This document shows positions 12,960 to 25,166 of a DNA stretch of 64,000 bases, in pieces; position 1 is the stretch's first letter; every line of letters begins with the position of its first letter. Made by a program: the position numbers and the translations under genes. The stretch comes from Euwallacea fornicatus (taxonomy: Eukaryota; Arthropoda; Insecta; Coleoptera; Curculionidae): assembly GCF_040115645.1 (NCBI RefSeq), contig NC_089554.1, forward strand, positions 3,286,001 to 3,350,000, in the 5' to 3' direction. The notes under the pieces are model-generated. The model worked only from the letters and a program-made list of their open reading frames with translations, was not told the origin of the DNA and did no database searches.

Positions 12960-13850
12960 GACAGCAGTGTTAAAACTTCGGCAGTGTCAAAATCGATTTG
13001 TCACATTTCGACCCGGCAATTTTGACATCAAAGATTCGGCGTGCTCCGGAAGGCCAAGCGAAGCTGACGAAGACAAAGCCAAGGCTTTGATCAATCAAAT
13101 TGTGGATTGACCATCGGGGAAACTGCCAGCAGCCTAAACGTATCGAAATCGAGCATTCGAAACTATTTGAAACAAAATGGATATGTCAGTAAACTCGATG
13201 TATTGGCACCACATGAACTCAAGGTACTCTCTAAACGAGAAGAAAATTAACAATTTTTGAAACGTATGATAACGTGTATCGGAAACTGGATGGTGAACAG
13301 CAATGTCGTACGGAAAAACTCTTGGATCAAACGTAATGAGCCAACCCAAAACACTTCAAAAGCGGATATTCACGAAAGAAAAGTTATGTTATACGTCTGA
13401 TGGGATTATAGAGGTGTCATCAGCTGGATAAACTGAGTAATGAAATAAAAAAGCGTTCAGGATTGGTGCTTTCTAAAGGTGTCGTGTTTCGTTAAGATAA
13501 TGCTAGACCACATGCAAGTTTCAACAGTCGCAAAAATTGCTCTAACCGGAATCGGATGTTTTGCAACATCCGTCCTATTCCGCAGACCTAGCTCCATCGG
13601 ATCGTCATCTGTTTCGATCCCTGCGAAATGCCCTTAACGGAAGAACCCGCACTGCTGATGGAGATGTAAAGACGTAGTTGGACCAGTCTTTTGCCGAAAA
13701 AAGACTTAGCTTTTGTGAGCTGTCATGAAATTGCTCCAAAGACAGGGGAGTTATTGAACAGAGCGGACAACGCAAACTTTAACAAATTTATCATTTTCAG
13801 TGAAAAAAATTATGTTTTATTTATATGGTAAAATACGTAACATCTTTGTG
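12960..13850 (+). pseudogene. decayed mariner transposase
   Basis: The series of motifs is FRPGNFDIKDSACSGRP (the linker after the first helix-turn-helix), TIGETASSLNVSKSSIR and NGYVSKLDVLAPHELK (second helix-turn-helix and the WVPHEL signature, here LAPHEL). Next come NTSKADIHERKVML and WDYRGVI, a DNARPHAS-like block and SYSADLAPSDRHLFRSLRN with the last Asp. Stops and shifts separate most blocks and the first catalytic block is destroyed. Near 13848-13856 the sequence reads AATAACCCAAC, like the outer end of a mariner inverted repeat, but no matching left end was found. The order fits a mariner of the same broad group as the copy at 16391-17687. Confidence 0.8.
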
Positions 13851-13856
13851 AATAAC

Positions 13857-16014
13857 CCAACAGTAATAAGATGATGACAAGCGAACTGAACCATCTCAGA
13901 AATGAGCAGAATCGAACGAGGCTAGTACTGCCGCGGCGACTAAATGGCCAAGCGTCGCGATATCCTTTTTTGGATTTACATAGGTACAGGGTAGACCACG
14001 TAAGGCGGTCCACCACCTTATCTCAAAAACTGTAAGGTTGAGAAAAAAAGCGTAACATAAAAGTTGTTTAGTTTTTCACGAATTCTTATTTTTTAATATT
14101 CTCGAAGCTCCAGGATGGTCATTCATTAAATAAATTTTCAAATATAAAATTATATATTTTTAACTACGTTCCAGATTGATACGTTACTAACCTGAACTAA
14201 TAAGTAACCAGATAAATGTGTAATTAGTAATTGAAATAGAGACAGTGATGATTAATATAATAATGTTAATCAGTTGAGTAAGTAAGATTTTTTCGGTTTT
14301 GATATATAACGCATATATATATATATGTGTATATTTTGGATGGGAATTAAAAGATAAATATTTAAAAAAAAATACAGGGTGCACCACTAAAAAAAAAGAG
14401 TTCGAAGCATTTAAAATGTGAAAAATTTTGACATATTTCTTCACACCTTGTATAAAATTTTTCGAAAATTAAAAATATAGTCCAGTAGAACGTCTTGGGT
14501 TTTTGACTGGACAAGCCAAACGATTTATTTAATATTTCGTGAATTTATGGCGAATCTTCAGTACCTACTTTTCCTTCGATATTTACTTTGAATTGGACTA
14601 ATTCAAAAGCTGCTAAAAAATTTTCATATTTTTGTAGGAACAAAAAATACTGATCATTACAAGCAGAGTGGTATCCGTAACAAAATACAGGGTATTCCAA
14701 ATTAAAGAAATGTATTTTTGCCACGGTTTCCGTCGGAATAATATTGGGAATGCTTCCAATATTATTCCGATGAATACAATTCATCAGCTCGGATTATTTT
14801 GTAATTAAAGGACTGTGTAGGGTATAAATAGCCTGTTGGGAGATAAAGATCGCACGGGGGAGTAATAAATTACAAGGAAGAGAAAATAGATAATAATAGA
14901 TAGTCTTGGGCCCATATTGATCTCTTTCTCCACAAATAAATCTATTTTCCACTCCACATGTTAAATCTCATCATCTTACTATCAATTTGTGTCACATTAA
15001 AATTGATGTAGGTTATTTATGAGGTTCTTGCACGGCCCAACTCCGTTTTGGGTTATTCAATTTTATAACTAGATTCCCGAACAATGGATTTTATAGACTA
15101 ATAAATATCTAGTTTAATTTTTTCTAATGGAATAGATATGGTGGATTAGACTTGGCTGGGGCCCCCAACAATGTTCTTTCATTTTTCCACTCGTTACCAA
15201 TGATGGGGGATTAGACAGCGATTATTTTAGGGGTAGGGGTTCGAATAGTGATATATTGCGTCAGTGATCAGAAAAGACCAAACAGTGTTTGCCAAGGGGG
15301 TGAAAGACTTTTGGCTTTTATGTTAGCGATGAAGGGAGCATTTCTGGCAAGTCATTCATTTTAAGTTGTCTCTTTTGTTCTTGTCAATCGGTTCATTGCA
15401 CGTTCTGAAGATACAACATGAAAATTGAACTGCGGTTGAACCATCAATTTATGAACTGATAAGACACTAAACTGGTTTACAAGCGTTTCTGTTTTGAAAC
15501 TTTAATAGGTTAATATTATGCGCATTTCATAAATCGAGCGGTTCCAAATATGTTCATAAGATTTCTCCCAATTCCCACTCGTGGCGTATTTATCAGCTGA
15601 TTTTTTTTCAAAAGATTTTTAAGTTAAAAAAGGTTTAAGATCGCCATAAAATTAGCTAAAAACCTTTTATCATTCTTTTTTTGTTTACTGTCGCTAATTT
15701 CCGAGATATGCTTAGCACTCAAAGAAGGGCAAATGCCCCCCATACTCCCTCCCCCATCGGTTAAGCCACCGTTTATGCTACAGGGTGCGGCGCGGGAACC
15801 ATGCCTTTTCAGAACGAGTGATGCTCGACCGTTTACAATGGGAGGGTTGTACTTCAGCAGGCATTTCATTCTTTGGCTCACAACATTTTATTACTATCTT
15901 TGAGTTGCCATCATGGAGTCGTCGTAAACGTTAAAACATCAAATATCCGTTTATATAATTGTTTTGTTAAGATTGGCGAGTCTGTGACTGCAGTTCAGGG
16001 ATTTCAGTGATTCT
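13857..16014. other. non-coding stretch with a dispersed repeat
   Basis: No gene recognised. It holds a short AT microsatellite near 14311-14332 (ATATATATATATGTGTATAT) and the first copy of a dispersed repeat described separately (14376-14720). Short open frames such as 15624-15881 (minus) have no recognisable content. A single TACAGGGTG-like motif lies near 15779. Confidence 0.4.
14376..14720. repeat. dispersed repeat, copy 1 (also near 28.5 and 29.2 kb)
   Basis: The segment contains CTACTTTTCCTTCGATATTTA, AAAGCTGCTAAAAAA, a run of AAAAAATACTGATC, GTGGTATCCGTAACAAAATA and then CAGGGTATTCCA. The same order recurs at 28500-28690 (TTACTTTTCCTTCGATTTTT, AAACTGCTAAAAAA) and 29190-29240 (TTGGTATCCGGAACAAAATA, AGGGTATTCCA). 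This is a repeated element with a CAGGGT-type end and no coding content. Ends are uncertain. Confidence 0.6.
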
Positions 16015-16235
16015 ATTTCAATGATTTCTTTTTGTGAGGTTATTTGAAGGCAAGTGTCTACGAGACTGAGCCTCGTACGTTCAAAGAATTAAAAGAAGCA
16101 ATGCGACATCAAATCATCGAAATCAATGGAAACCTGGTGGAAAGGGTGGAGGCCAATTTTTTTTTAACGTCTTCAACATTGCGTCGACGAGAAGGAACAT
16201 CGCACGTCAGATGTAATTTTCTGTTCGTGATTGTA
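16015..16235 (+). pseudogene. C-terminal fragment of DD41D-like transposase
   Basis: One frame reads NDFFL, a stop in place of the Trp of LWG, and then GYLKASVYETEPRTFKELKEA, followed by a decayed stretch ending near ERLQHCV. This is the typical end of the D(41)D transposases: DFFLWGYLK, VYxxxPRT and a C-terminal helix. Only the part after the last catalytic Asp remains. The 74-codon open frame starting at ATG 16044 is a by-product and not a gene of its own. Confidence 0.7.
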
Positions 16236-16390
16236 AAATACTATATTTTCGACCATGATGGATGTTAGAACAAAAGAAGTTCTGTATCAAAAACTAACGA
16301 TTTTAAGATTATTTCAAAAACACTCGATTCCCATGCCGCAACCTGTATTATTAATCCGAATTATGAATGCATATGGTTGCGAATACAATA

Positions 16391-17687
16391 TTGGGTTGTT
16401 CGATAATGAATGTCGTTTTATTCTCATAAGTGACTTAATTTATACATATCGAGTAATAGTGATCTCGTCGCTTATGTTATCATATGCCATTTTAAAGGTT
16501 ATGTTTTAGACTTTTTTCGATCGAAAATTGAACGTGATTGGTAAACAAGAAGTTGTTTAAAATTTAAGTTGAAAATGGACAAAGTGAGCATTTTTCGGCA
16601 CATTTTATTATTTTACTTTCGAAAGGGCAAAAATGCAGTAAAAGCTCAGAAGAAATTGTGTGAAGTTTGTGGTGAGAACTTCCTCACTGAACGCCAGTGC
16701 CAGCGTTGATTTTCTCGCTTTCGTTCCGGAAATTTTAATGTCCAAGATGCACCACACACCGGACGCCCAATCACCGTTGATAACGATAGAATAAAGGCCT
16801 TAATCGAAGCTAATCGGCGCATGACAACTCGAGAGATGGCAGAAAAGTTGAACATATCGAATTCAACCGTTCCTCTGCATTTAAAAAAGCTTGGGTAAGT
16901 TAGCAAATTGGACGTTTGGGTTCCTCACGAATTGAAGGAAATTCACCTCACCCCACGCATTAACGTATGCGATTCTTTGCTGAATCGTAACCAAGACGAC
17001 ACAGTTCTAAAAAGAGTCATAACGGGTGATGAAAAATGGATTGTCTACGATAACGTAGTCGGAAAAAGATCATGGACCAAACAAGATAAACCTGCGCAAT
17101 CGACGTCCAAAGCCGATATTCATCAAAAGAAGATTTTGCTATCTGTGTGGTGGGACTGCAAGGGTATTCTTTATTTTGAACCGCTTTCGAGGAACCAAAC
17201 TATTGATTCGAATGTTTACTGTCGCCAGCTATCGAAATTAAACGAAGAAATCAAAAGGAAACACTCCTGCACTCGCCAATCACAAAGGGGTCCTGTTCCA
17301 TCATGATAACGCTAGACCCCATACGTCTTTAATAACGCGTCAAAAATTATTGGAACTAAATTGGGAACTGATGCCTCATCCACCATATAGCCCTGACCTG
17401 GCGCCATCAGATTATTATTTCTTTCGTTATCTTAAAAATCATTTGAATGGTAAAAATTTCGATTTTCTTCGGATTTCTGATCAATCCGTTAAAAATAAGT
17501 TAAATCAATTTTTTACTTTTAAAAATCGAGGCTTTTTCGAACGCGGAATTTTCCAACTTGCCGACAGATGGCGAGAGGTCATCCACCAAGATGGCCACTA
17601 CATCATTGATTAATATTTATTACTAATATAAGTATATTCACTTTGAAAAAACATAAAAAATACGACATTAATTATGGAACAACCCAA
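16391..17687 (+). mobile_element. full-length mariner transposon, inactivated
   Basis: The left end TTGGGTTGTTCGATAAT is matched by the reverse-complemented right end TTGGGTTGTTCCATAAT, and both continue into AATGTCGT. The left flank is TA (16389-16390); the right flank is TG, so the target duplication is damaged. At about 1.3 kb it has the normal mariner length, with a transposase gene from 16575 to 17613 between the ends. A stray copy of this right end also lies near 31753-31780. Confidence 0.9.
16575..17613 (+). pseudogene. mariner transposase, two stops and one frameshift
   Basis: The ATG at 16575 starts MDKVSIFRHILLFYFRKGK, the standard mariner N-terminus. A TGA replaces the Trp of the conserved QRWF motif at about codon 40. 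A TAA follows LKKLG just before VSKLDVWVPHELKE. The catalytic blocks are TGDEKWIVYDN (first Asp), FHHDNARPHTS (second) and SPDLAPSDYYFF (third), with 34 residues between the last two, i.e. the D34D of mariner. A one-base frameshift near 17262 separates the IKRKH and PALANHKG segments. The C-terminus WREVIHQDGHYIID is intact. With three lesions in a protein of about 345 residues, no enzyme can be made. Confidence 0.92.
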
Positions 17688-18174
17688 TGCTATAGACACC
17701 ACGACTGGAAATTTCGTTACTGATCGTAACATAATCTCTATTAAATTTCTCATTAGTGATGAAAGACCTCCCACCTAATGGAACAGTATCGAGATCGTAT
17801 ACAGGGCGCAGCTACGACGAGATATCTCTTATTTTGAGGCATCTGGCATTTATTTGAAAACTTGAAAATAGCCTTTTTTGTGTGTTTTTACTATACTGCA
17901 CCGCAAAATTAAAGCAAAATTCTTAAAATTTTAAAATCTGCCTTACAAAATATTTACAATGCTCCCTAGTAATTAGAAATTATTTGTTTATCACTCTCTA
18001 ATCTTTTTCCTAAATTTGTACATTTATTTATAAGATAACGGTTGTTTACAAAATACTCAAAATTGATTTTTCGGCAATCGCGGCTTGAAGGTTGTATACC
18101 CCACTTAAATTCTGTTGGATTATGTTTTTTTTTCCATTTTGTGAATATAAAAAATTTAATTCCCGAAAAAAATG
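17688..18174. other. non-coding gap between two transposon copies
   Basis: Holds one CAGGGCG motif near 17803 after a TA. Its inner flank does not pair with the motif near 19256 (TACACCGTGTA), so I cannot confirm that they are the ends of the Tc1 relic between them. Nothing else recognised. Confidence 0.35.
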
Positions 18175-19175
18175 ACCCAAAACATCCGCGAGAGGAGAAA
18201 TCGTGCGGTGGAAGAATGTCCAGCTACTGTGACGTTTACGGAAGTAAGTTTGCCGCGAGTTCAAATCGCCCTACGGTTGTGAGTGGCACAATCTACGGTC
18301 TCCAGAGCACTCGCATGGTTTCGAAAAACTGATACGAATCAAAGAAGACCTGGACAAGAACGACAAAGGTTGAAAGCGAATGACCAAGATTGATTTTTTG
18401 AGAATGCAAACTTCACGAATTCGATTCGTCACAACTACTGCGCTGCAGCAAGAGTTTTCTCGTCGATATGAATTTTGTATCAGACAAGATACAGTGAGAA
18501 GAAGGTCGGCAGAAACCAATATTACTTCCTATAAGGCTGCAAGCGGCCCCCTATTGACTGTAGAACATTGAAGGCAGCATCTTCCATTTGCTCGAGATCA
18601 CCAAGATTGAGGAGATCGCCAATAAGGCAACGTACTCTTTACGGATGAGTCTTGATTTTGTCTTGTTAGTGATGATCGTCGTAAGAGAGAGTGTGTCGAA
18701 GTCCTGGAGAACGATATGCCCAGTCTAACACTGTCGGAACTGTAGGATATGAAGGTGGATCTATTATGACATGGGGAAGCATTACAAAGGTCGAACGGAG
18801 TTAGTTGTGCTTCAGAACTGTGATTTGACTGCCCACCGGTACATAACAAACATTTTAGAACCCCATGCAGTGCCACATACCCCATTCATCGGTGGGGAAT
18901 TTTTATTGATGCACGATAATGCACGTTCACGCGTGGCACGAGTAATACAAAATTATGACGAAGATGAGAAAATTTAAACGTTGCCTTGGCCAGCAAGAAA
19001 CCTTCATCCGAACCCCATCGAACATTTACAGGAGAACATGGGACGACAAGTTAAAACCTTACCGGTACCCCCTAGGAACTTAAATGAGCTGTTGTTGAAG
19101 GTCACGGAAATGTGGGATCACATTAATGAAGAAACTTCATTTGAAGTGTGCGAAGGAGGTGTGAAGCAGTAAGCA
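18175..19175 (+). pseudogene. decayed Tc1-type transposase
   Basis: The blocks in order are QIALRL and VAQSTVSRALAWFRKT (helix-turn-helix), GQERQRLKANDQD (hinge) and a broken VLFTDES-like block near 18630-18670 (first Asp). Then come RVWRRPGERYAQSN-like sequence near 18700, EGGSIMTWGS, GRTELVVLQNCDLTAHRYI and EPHAVPHTPFIGGEFLLMH. DNARSRVARV carries the second Asp and NLHPNPIEHLQENMGRQV the Glu, in place of SPDLNPIEHLWD. Multiple frameshifts and stops break it. The wording matches the Tc1 subgroup with FLLMQDNARPH. Inverted ends were not resolved. Confidence 0.8.
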
Positions 19176-21054
19176 GAGCAAGAGGGGACAATGTATACGC
19201 TATTAAATATTCATTAGTTTGTATAAATTATGGAAGAAAAATTATGTAATTTTTTGGTACACCGTGTATTCATTTAACTGCGCCCCTTATTGATTCCGTC
19301 AAGTTGGATCTATTGAAAATCATAGTTATATTACGTTACTAAGCGTAAAATATTGACTCGAAAATCATAATAACGAAAATGCTTAATTTCGAGATGTACA
19401 TAGCTTAATTTGAAAATATTTCCAAAAATCTAAATCCCAATAAAACACGTTTTGTGACCTTTTCTCTAATCGTTTTTCCGCCATTGGAATATTCCATATT
19501 TCTGTTCCATAACGATACCGTGTAGCCGACCAAAGCACCTGAATTTAAATAGGTAGAGGGTGGAAAATTAAGGGGTTTGTTCGTCTTACGCACTGCCCAA
19601 TCGATCGCCAGTAATTCGATCAAGTGAAAGGGGTTAAAGACAAGGTCGTGAGACCCCATAATTCTCGAAATCGGCAAGAAGGGGAGCCTATCCAACGAAA
19701 CCAGAATATATACAATGCGTTCCATTTAAAATATCGAGGTGTTATAACGTTGCTCTTTTATTTTAGATTTTTTTAGCGTATTTTTAATTCCACTGATAAA
19801 AGTGCCCAAAATACGCATTTATCAGGCATACAGGTTGTATCCCATACAATTTATTACAACATTATCATCGCTTAGCTACGATTATTTATACCGGGGCGGA
19901 TGCAACCCCTTCAAGCACAAACAATAATATATTCCAGGCAGCAGAATAGAACCGACAAATCCCCCATTCATGACGTTTCTAATTGCGAATTAATCCCCAT
20001 TGTTCCTGATTTAATCCCACCCATATAAAATCAAGAGGGTTCAGGAATGGGCTGACAACAGGTCACGTGTCGTGTGGATTGCCACCACATCTAATGAACA
20101 ATGAAGTTTGAGTACGTATATGTGTCTAGTACGTGTAGTGGCCCTCAGGTGTCGGCTATTAGATATGGAGTCACGTTCACCCTTTCGAGGTTGTAGGGGC
20201 ATAATATTGCGTGTTTAGTCGGGTTATTAAAAGGTTATTAGGTGTATGTGATGGTAATAGGGCGAGGGATTAGAGAAAGGGCATAAAATCTCTCTCGTAG
20301 CGGTTTCATCATAAATTTAAAACTCGGGGCGTTGCCCCTGGATATACACATGTAGTCATGGCACTGTCCATATTTGGGTCGAGAGTGTTTTAATTACGAC
20401 TCCTAAGGACCTTGTAACTTCGTGACGTCACTTAAAAATGCAAGTGCTTAATAGGTTTTCGAATGTCTCTGCATATTTTAATAATCTTGATTAATTGTCA
20501 CATCATACCGTGACCGATTTTAATTATAACTAATGGGAACAAAATTGGTCTGGATGACTGGAAACTTGATTACGTGTACACAATCCCAGGATTTAAACAG
20601 GTTTAACGATTTCAAGCCTAATTGTAGCGCAGCGAAGGCACAGCTCAAAAATAGTTTTCAGGAATAATTTATTGCTAATGTTGGATTAGCAATCAAATTT
20701 GAAAGTAAATTAACAAAAATAATCTAAACACGTAGACGCATAACACAGGGCGAACCAGCAATAAATCGATGGTGTAGAGCAAACATAAAATGCAGCTGAA
20801 TTAAAGTGTAGTAATAATACAGTGGAATCGTTTAATGTGCCTATCTACCCAACTGCGGGATTTTACATAAGAGAAATAGAAGACAAAAAGTAGGTCGTGG
20901 CTTGATCATATTCCGGAAAATGGCGTTGAATTCATTTTTGATAAAGGAGCCGAGTGAGGTTATGTCGCTTTGTTTACTTTTAATTTTTAAGATTTTAATT
21001 AAACGTTGACACTATTTTTTAACAACAAATTTTAATGAGAAAACTCTAATTGGT
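19176..21054. other. non-coding stretch, nothing recognised
   Basis: Unique-looking DNA. The 106-codon minus-strand frame at 19405-19725 has no family motif. No repeat pair noticed apart from an isolated TACACCGTGTA near 19255. Confidence 0.4.
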
Positions 21055-22035
21055 TAAAAAACTCACAAAATGTCGTCCACTCACTTCAGTGTACGAATTT
21101 ACCCCACGCATCATACTCTGGACGACATTACCGAGAACTTCTGGAGCGACCTTTGCACACTCTGCTCTAATCTATTCCATCAGATCTTTGGTTGTGCGCA
21201 CTGGTTTTCTAAAAATGTTATTTTTTAAAGTTGGGAACAAGAAGTAATCCAGTGACGTGAGATCTGAGGACCAAGGCGGGTAGATTATACTCTGTACGTG
21301 AACATATGAAACGATCGACATAATATTCTCTTAGATAATCTAAGGTTGTACGAATTGTGTGAGCTCTTGCTCCATCAGGTTGGAAACAACCCTATTGTGA
21401 TTCGTCAGGGTGTGGTTGATTAATGAATTCGTCCAACATGTTTTGATAGCGCTCTGTTGTAGCCCTCTTGTCGAAGAAAATGGGTCCAATTAAACGTCTT
21501 TGGGAAACAGCAACCCAAACTTACATTTTTTGCGGGAGTAATGGAGATTCTTGAAATATGTGAGGATTATTTCCACTCCACATTCGCATGTTTTGAGAGT
21601 TCACATACCTCGATAAGTGAAACTAGGTTTCATCACGAACGAATGACAGAGACGGAAGATTATTATTCAGTCTCTCATTGAACCAGGTGCAATAATTTAT
21701 TTTCGTTTGATGATTTAAAGACTAAAGTTCTTGGAACACTTGCATTTTGTAAAAAAAAAAAACAAATTTAGGCCCTTTTTGAGAATTTTGCTACCAGTGC
21801 CATAATAGAAGTCGATCTGCTGTGACAATCTCCCCAAGGAAGTATTCGGGCTTTCGCGTATTATCTGTCTTACATTTTCAACATTTTCCGGAGTTCGTTT
21901 TTCATGATCTTTCGCTATCTGAATTCTGCCGGTTCCATGGAATTTCACAACATGCTTCAATGTATTCACGAAGTTCATTTAATCTACTGCAACTTCAGGG
22001 AATTTTTCGTGAAATTCTCGAAAACAGGGTCGAAC
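21055..22035 (-). pseudogene. decayed DD41D-like transposase
   Basis: The minus strand, from 22035 down, reads RTPENVENVRQIIRESPNTS and LGRLSQQI (helix-turn-helix), then RLNNNLPSLSFVRDET with a damaged first catalytic block. FHLSRYVNSQNMRMWSGNNPH and VWVAVSQRRLIGPIFFDKR follow. GCFQPDGARAHTIRTTLDY carries the second Asp, YPPWSSDLTSLDYFLFPTLK the third, and the tail is VRTTKDLME, AKVAPEVL, RHF. I count about 42 residues between the last two Asp, one more than the D(41)D norm. At least one frameshift and several stops are present. The 87-codon open frame at 21715-21978 is its N-terminal part. Confidence 0.82.
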
Positions 22036-23414
22036 TTCGTAGACCCGTTCTCCATTAATTTGACGTCTATTACAACAGCAATCACGAATGTTTCCTGTTC
22101 GTCCACGAACACCGTTTTCCGGTAGGTGTAGAACACCGAGCTTAAACACAAACGATACTGTGGTCTTAAAGGTAAAAACGATTTTCTGTAAAACTGGTAA
22201 AATTCATGAAATAGCAGGGAATGGAAAACAGAAAAATTCAAAGGCCGAATGGTAAATAATCAAAATAATGAATAATGATGGGCTAAATGTGTCAGGAATA
22301 AGCAGTTCGACGTGAAAAATTAGCAAATGATGATCGACGTACGCTCGTTTTTTCTACAAACCTCACATCGGACTACATATGGAATTTAAATGATCTCTCA
22401 GTATAATGATGTGTGATATGCGGATAGCCTAATGATGAATGCATTCTTTCAATTCCTGTACATCTTCGTTTATGGTAAGTAATTGTTGGTTTGGTCTTCC
22501 TTTCGGTTGAAGATTCCTAAATTGTTGAACCTAGGCTGGTTCAAGTTCGTTCAGGTTTAGTTTCCTTCATTTTTGAAAGATCTTTCTCGTTAACTTAATA
22601 AATTATATTTTCTCATGGATGCGGGTCCGCGATTAAAATTTGAGCATGAACCTGAAGTAAGGTGAAGGAGTGACAGAAACATGCAGCGATGCGAGGCCCT
22701 GCAATGCGATATGAATTAAATGAAACAGCGTCTCGCAATGAGTATCATGCATGATATTTTGAATTTTGAGATATGAAAAAATGATAAAAAATGCCACTGA
22801 ACATATTTGAACTGGGCCCCGTATCTGTAGCAGCCATTCTTCGTTCTCATATCCTTTTTTAACGGAGTGACGGAATGAAGGTTCTTGCTTTTATTATGTG
22901 ACTAGTTACGAATCGAACCCCGTTTAGTCAAGGATTTTTATTATGAAAAGTCTCACTGTATTTGTAAAATTTAGGAAAAAAATCGTTAAAACCCGAGGAA
23001 CAATATTACCAAGATGCACAACAGAATTCTGGACTCGTTCAGGCTTTGCCCCGACGGATTTGCAAAAAAAGCTTCTTAGTTTGAGGAGTTATTACAGTGT
23101 TATTTCTTAGTTGAAAAGCACGTTGCTGGCCTCGCTTAGATCGTTTTGTATTGCCTTCAGTTTGCATACCGTATTTTGAATGATGTGCGCTTCTTGGACC
23201 CGGGCTAATTTAGGTTATCCTGTATATGTATCGTTTTATACGTCAGCATATCGTCCATAATATTTTGGTGTTGGATTGACTATGTATGTATTAGTTTAGA
23301 CACGAGTCGGACCCCTATAAATATAAAAATCGATCTAGCATTGTAGCAAATAATTTCGTCAAAACGTACGAATATTAGTCAAAATCCACGAAATATATTT
23401 TTAATACGAGGAAT
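22036..23414. other. non-coding stretch, nothing recognised
   Basis: No gene or repeat structure recognised. One degraded TATCCTGTATA motif near 23217. Open frames up to 85 codons (21984-22241, minus) lack motifs. Confidence 0.35.
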
Positions 23415-25029
23415 TAAGGTGTTTGATAACTCTGGATTAAGCTTTACAAATTGTTCACTGCAATTCGTGCAATAGAAGACGTCTGAGCATAAGAACACGT
23501 GTGCACAAAGGTCTCCCTAAGGCGCTACGCCCTTATGATGCTTTAAGGCAGTGATGTGCAAAATGTTTTTATCGAGTTTTAGTACGTTTCATTTGGATTT
23601 ATTTGTACAAAATAACACTACACTAATTTTCCACAATGTTCTCCTTGAATTTCGTAACAGCTATTTTCGCGATGCAGATCGTTTCTGTCGACTCAGTTAA
23701 AAATTTGATAATCATTTTGAACGACTTCAAAAGCCGCAGTGATTTGTGCAATCAGCAATCGGGTCTTGTTCTGTTTCCACTGACGTTTCATAAGCCAGAA
23801 ACTTTGCATGTCCCCACAGAAAGATATCTAAAGGTGTTAGATCGGGAGATCTAAGGGGCGACGGAACTGGACCACCGCTGCCGGTCCAACGTTGTCCGAA
23901 CTGACAATCGAGCTACTGTCGGATTTCAACGTAAAAGTGTGCAGGCACCACGTTGCAGCTACATTTGCTCTCGAACGTTTAATGAGAAGTTTTTAACAAG
24001 TTCCGGCAAGACGTCTTGTAGAAAACGCCTATGTTAAACGGTTGGACTGTAAGTATAGCTCAACTAAATATTCATCAACAATATCGGCCCACATATTAAC
24101 GAACCAGCGTTGCTGGTGAGTTCCGGTAAATGTCACGTGTGAATTTTCTTCAGTCCAAAACTGGCTACTTCTACCGTTGAGTATTCCATCTTGTATGAAA
24201 TTGACGTCATCCGTCCACACGACCAAACGTAAAAACTTGGGTTGCTCAATAATCCGATGAAGCAGCCGCTCATAAAGTGAGCTGGAGGCTTACAGTCGGG
24301 CAGAGTCGAATCTTGGACTTTTTGTAAATGGTATAAATAACGTGGTCACTCGTGTAGTACTCGCCAAACGGGAACGTGAGTTACATCCATACCCCGCGTT
24401 TCTTTCGACTAGTGCTAGTCGAGGGTTCATCTACGACTCGGTGAAAAATCTCTTTTTCAAAATGGACAGTTCTTGCTGTTCTTCCTGCACCAGCATCGTG
24501 CATGTTAAGTTTGAAGGTGCCAGTCTGGATGAATCGTCTACGAATTGCATTAAATTTTTACACTCAGCGTTCTTAATGAAGCCGCGTAGGAACTTTTAAG
24601 TTGCAATTTGTTGTTCTATAATTCAGATGCATACCTGCAAGTTCTTAATTGGTGTAGTTCTCCGTAAAGACCGGCTGCTTTGCGAACTTTTTAAAATTTG
24701 CAAAATTAACGAGTGAACGTGTCAAAGTGACGATCAAGAATTACGATTATCAGCCTTAGACATTTAGCCAAAAAATCCTTAACAGAGGTATTCACGTTCA
24801 AGAACGATATTTTGAATAATTTCTGTGGTATTTTTTTGAACAAGCAAATTAAAATAAAACGTACAAAAATTCGGGTAAAACATGTTTTTGCTCGTAACTA
24901 TTGTGAAGCATCATAAGGCCGCGGAGCCTTGAGGAGATATTTACGGACACGGGTTCTCATACTGAGATATCTTCTATTGTTGCACTGGACAATCCGTAAA
25001 GTTTGATCCCGTAGTTCTGAAACACCTTG
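23415..25029 (-). mobile_element. DD41D-like transposon with ~130-bp inverted repeats
   Basis: The left end TAAGGTGTTTGATAACT and the reverse-complemented right end CAAGGTGTTTCAGAACT start long inverted repeats. They stay alignable through AAGCTTTAC / AAACTTTAC, TGCAA...CAATAGAAGA and the inner block CCTTATGATGCTT (left about 23536-23548, right about 24904-24916), roughly 130 bp each side with many substitutions. CAAGGTG is a one-base variant of the CAGGGTG end used by many elements here. The 1.6 kb length and enclosed transposase remnant suit a once-autonomous copy. The flanking TA is not preserved. Confidence 0.8.
23650..24600 (-). pseudogene. DD41D-like transposase remnant
   Basis: The minus strand, from high coordinate, reads TVHFEKEIFHRVVDEPSTSTS (N-terminal helix-turn-helix) and YERLLHRIIEQPKFLRLVVWT. 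DDVNFIQDGILNGRSSQFW carries the first catalytic Asp, followed by TEENSHV, QQRWFVNMWADIVDEY and LYLQSNRL. Near 23850 SPDLTPLDIFLWGHAKFLAYE carries the third Asp, followed by TSVETEQDPIADCTNHCGF. The segment between is shifted and the second-Asp block is not clean. The longest open piece is 65 codons (24029-24226). The order fits a full transposase of about 340 residues broken by several shifts. Confidence 0.85.
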
Positions 25030-25166
25030 CATATGTGCCTTAATATCTGGGATTTTTCATTATCGTTATACAATGATTGTTAATCATTCGATTTGCGTAG
25101 TTTTATTGAGCCCTGATAACGTAGCTTGCCCCTGATGGCTGCGAAAACACTTACATGTATAATATA
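25030..25166. other. short gap between two elements
   Basis: About 135 bp between the DD41D-like copy and the following miniature element, with no coding content. Confidence 0.5.

Noticed and set aside
17803..19262. Motifs near 17803 and 19256 as ends of the Tc1 relic
   Set aside because: They bracket the relic at a fitting distance, but their inner sequences do not match as inverted repeats.
19405..19725. 106-codon minus-strand open frame
   Set aside because: No motif or homology recognised and no supporting context.
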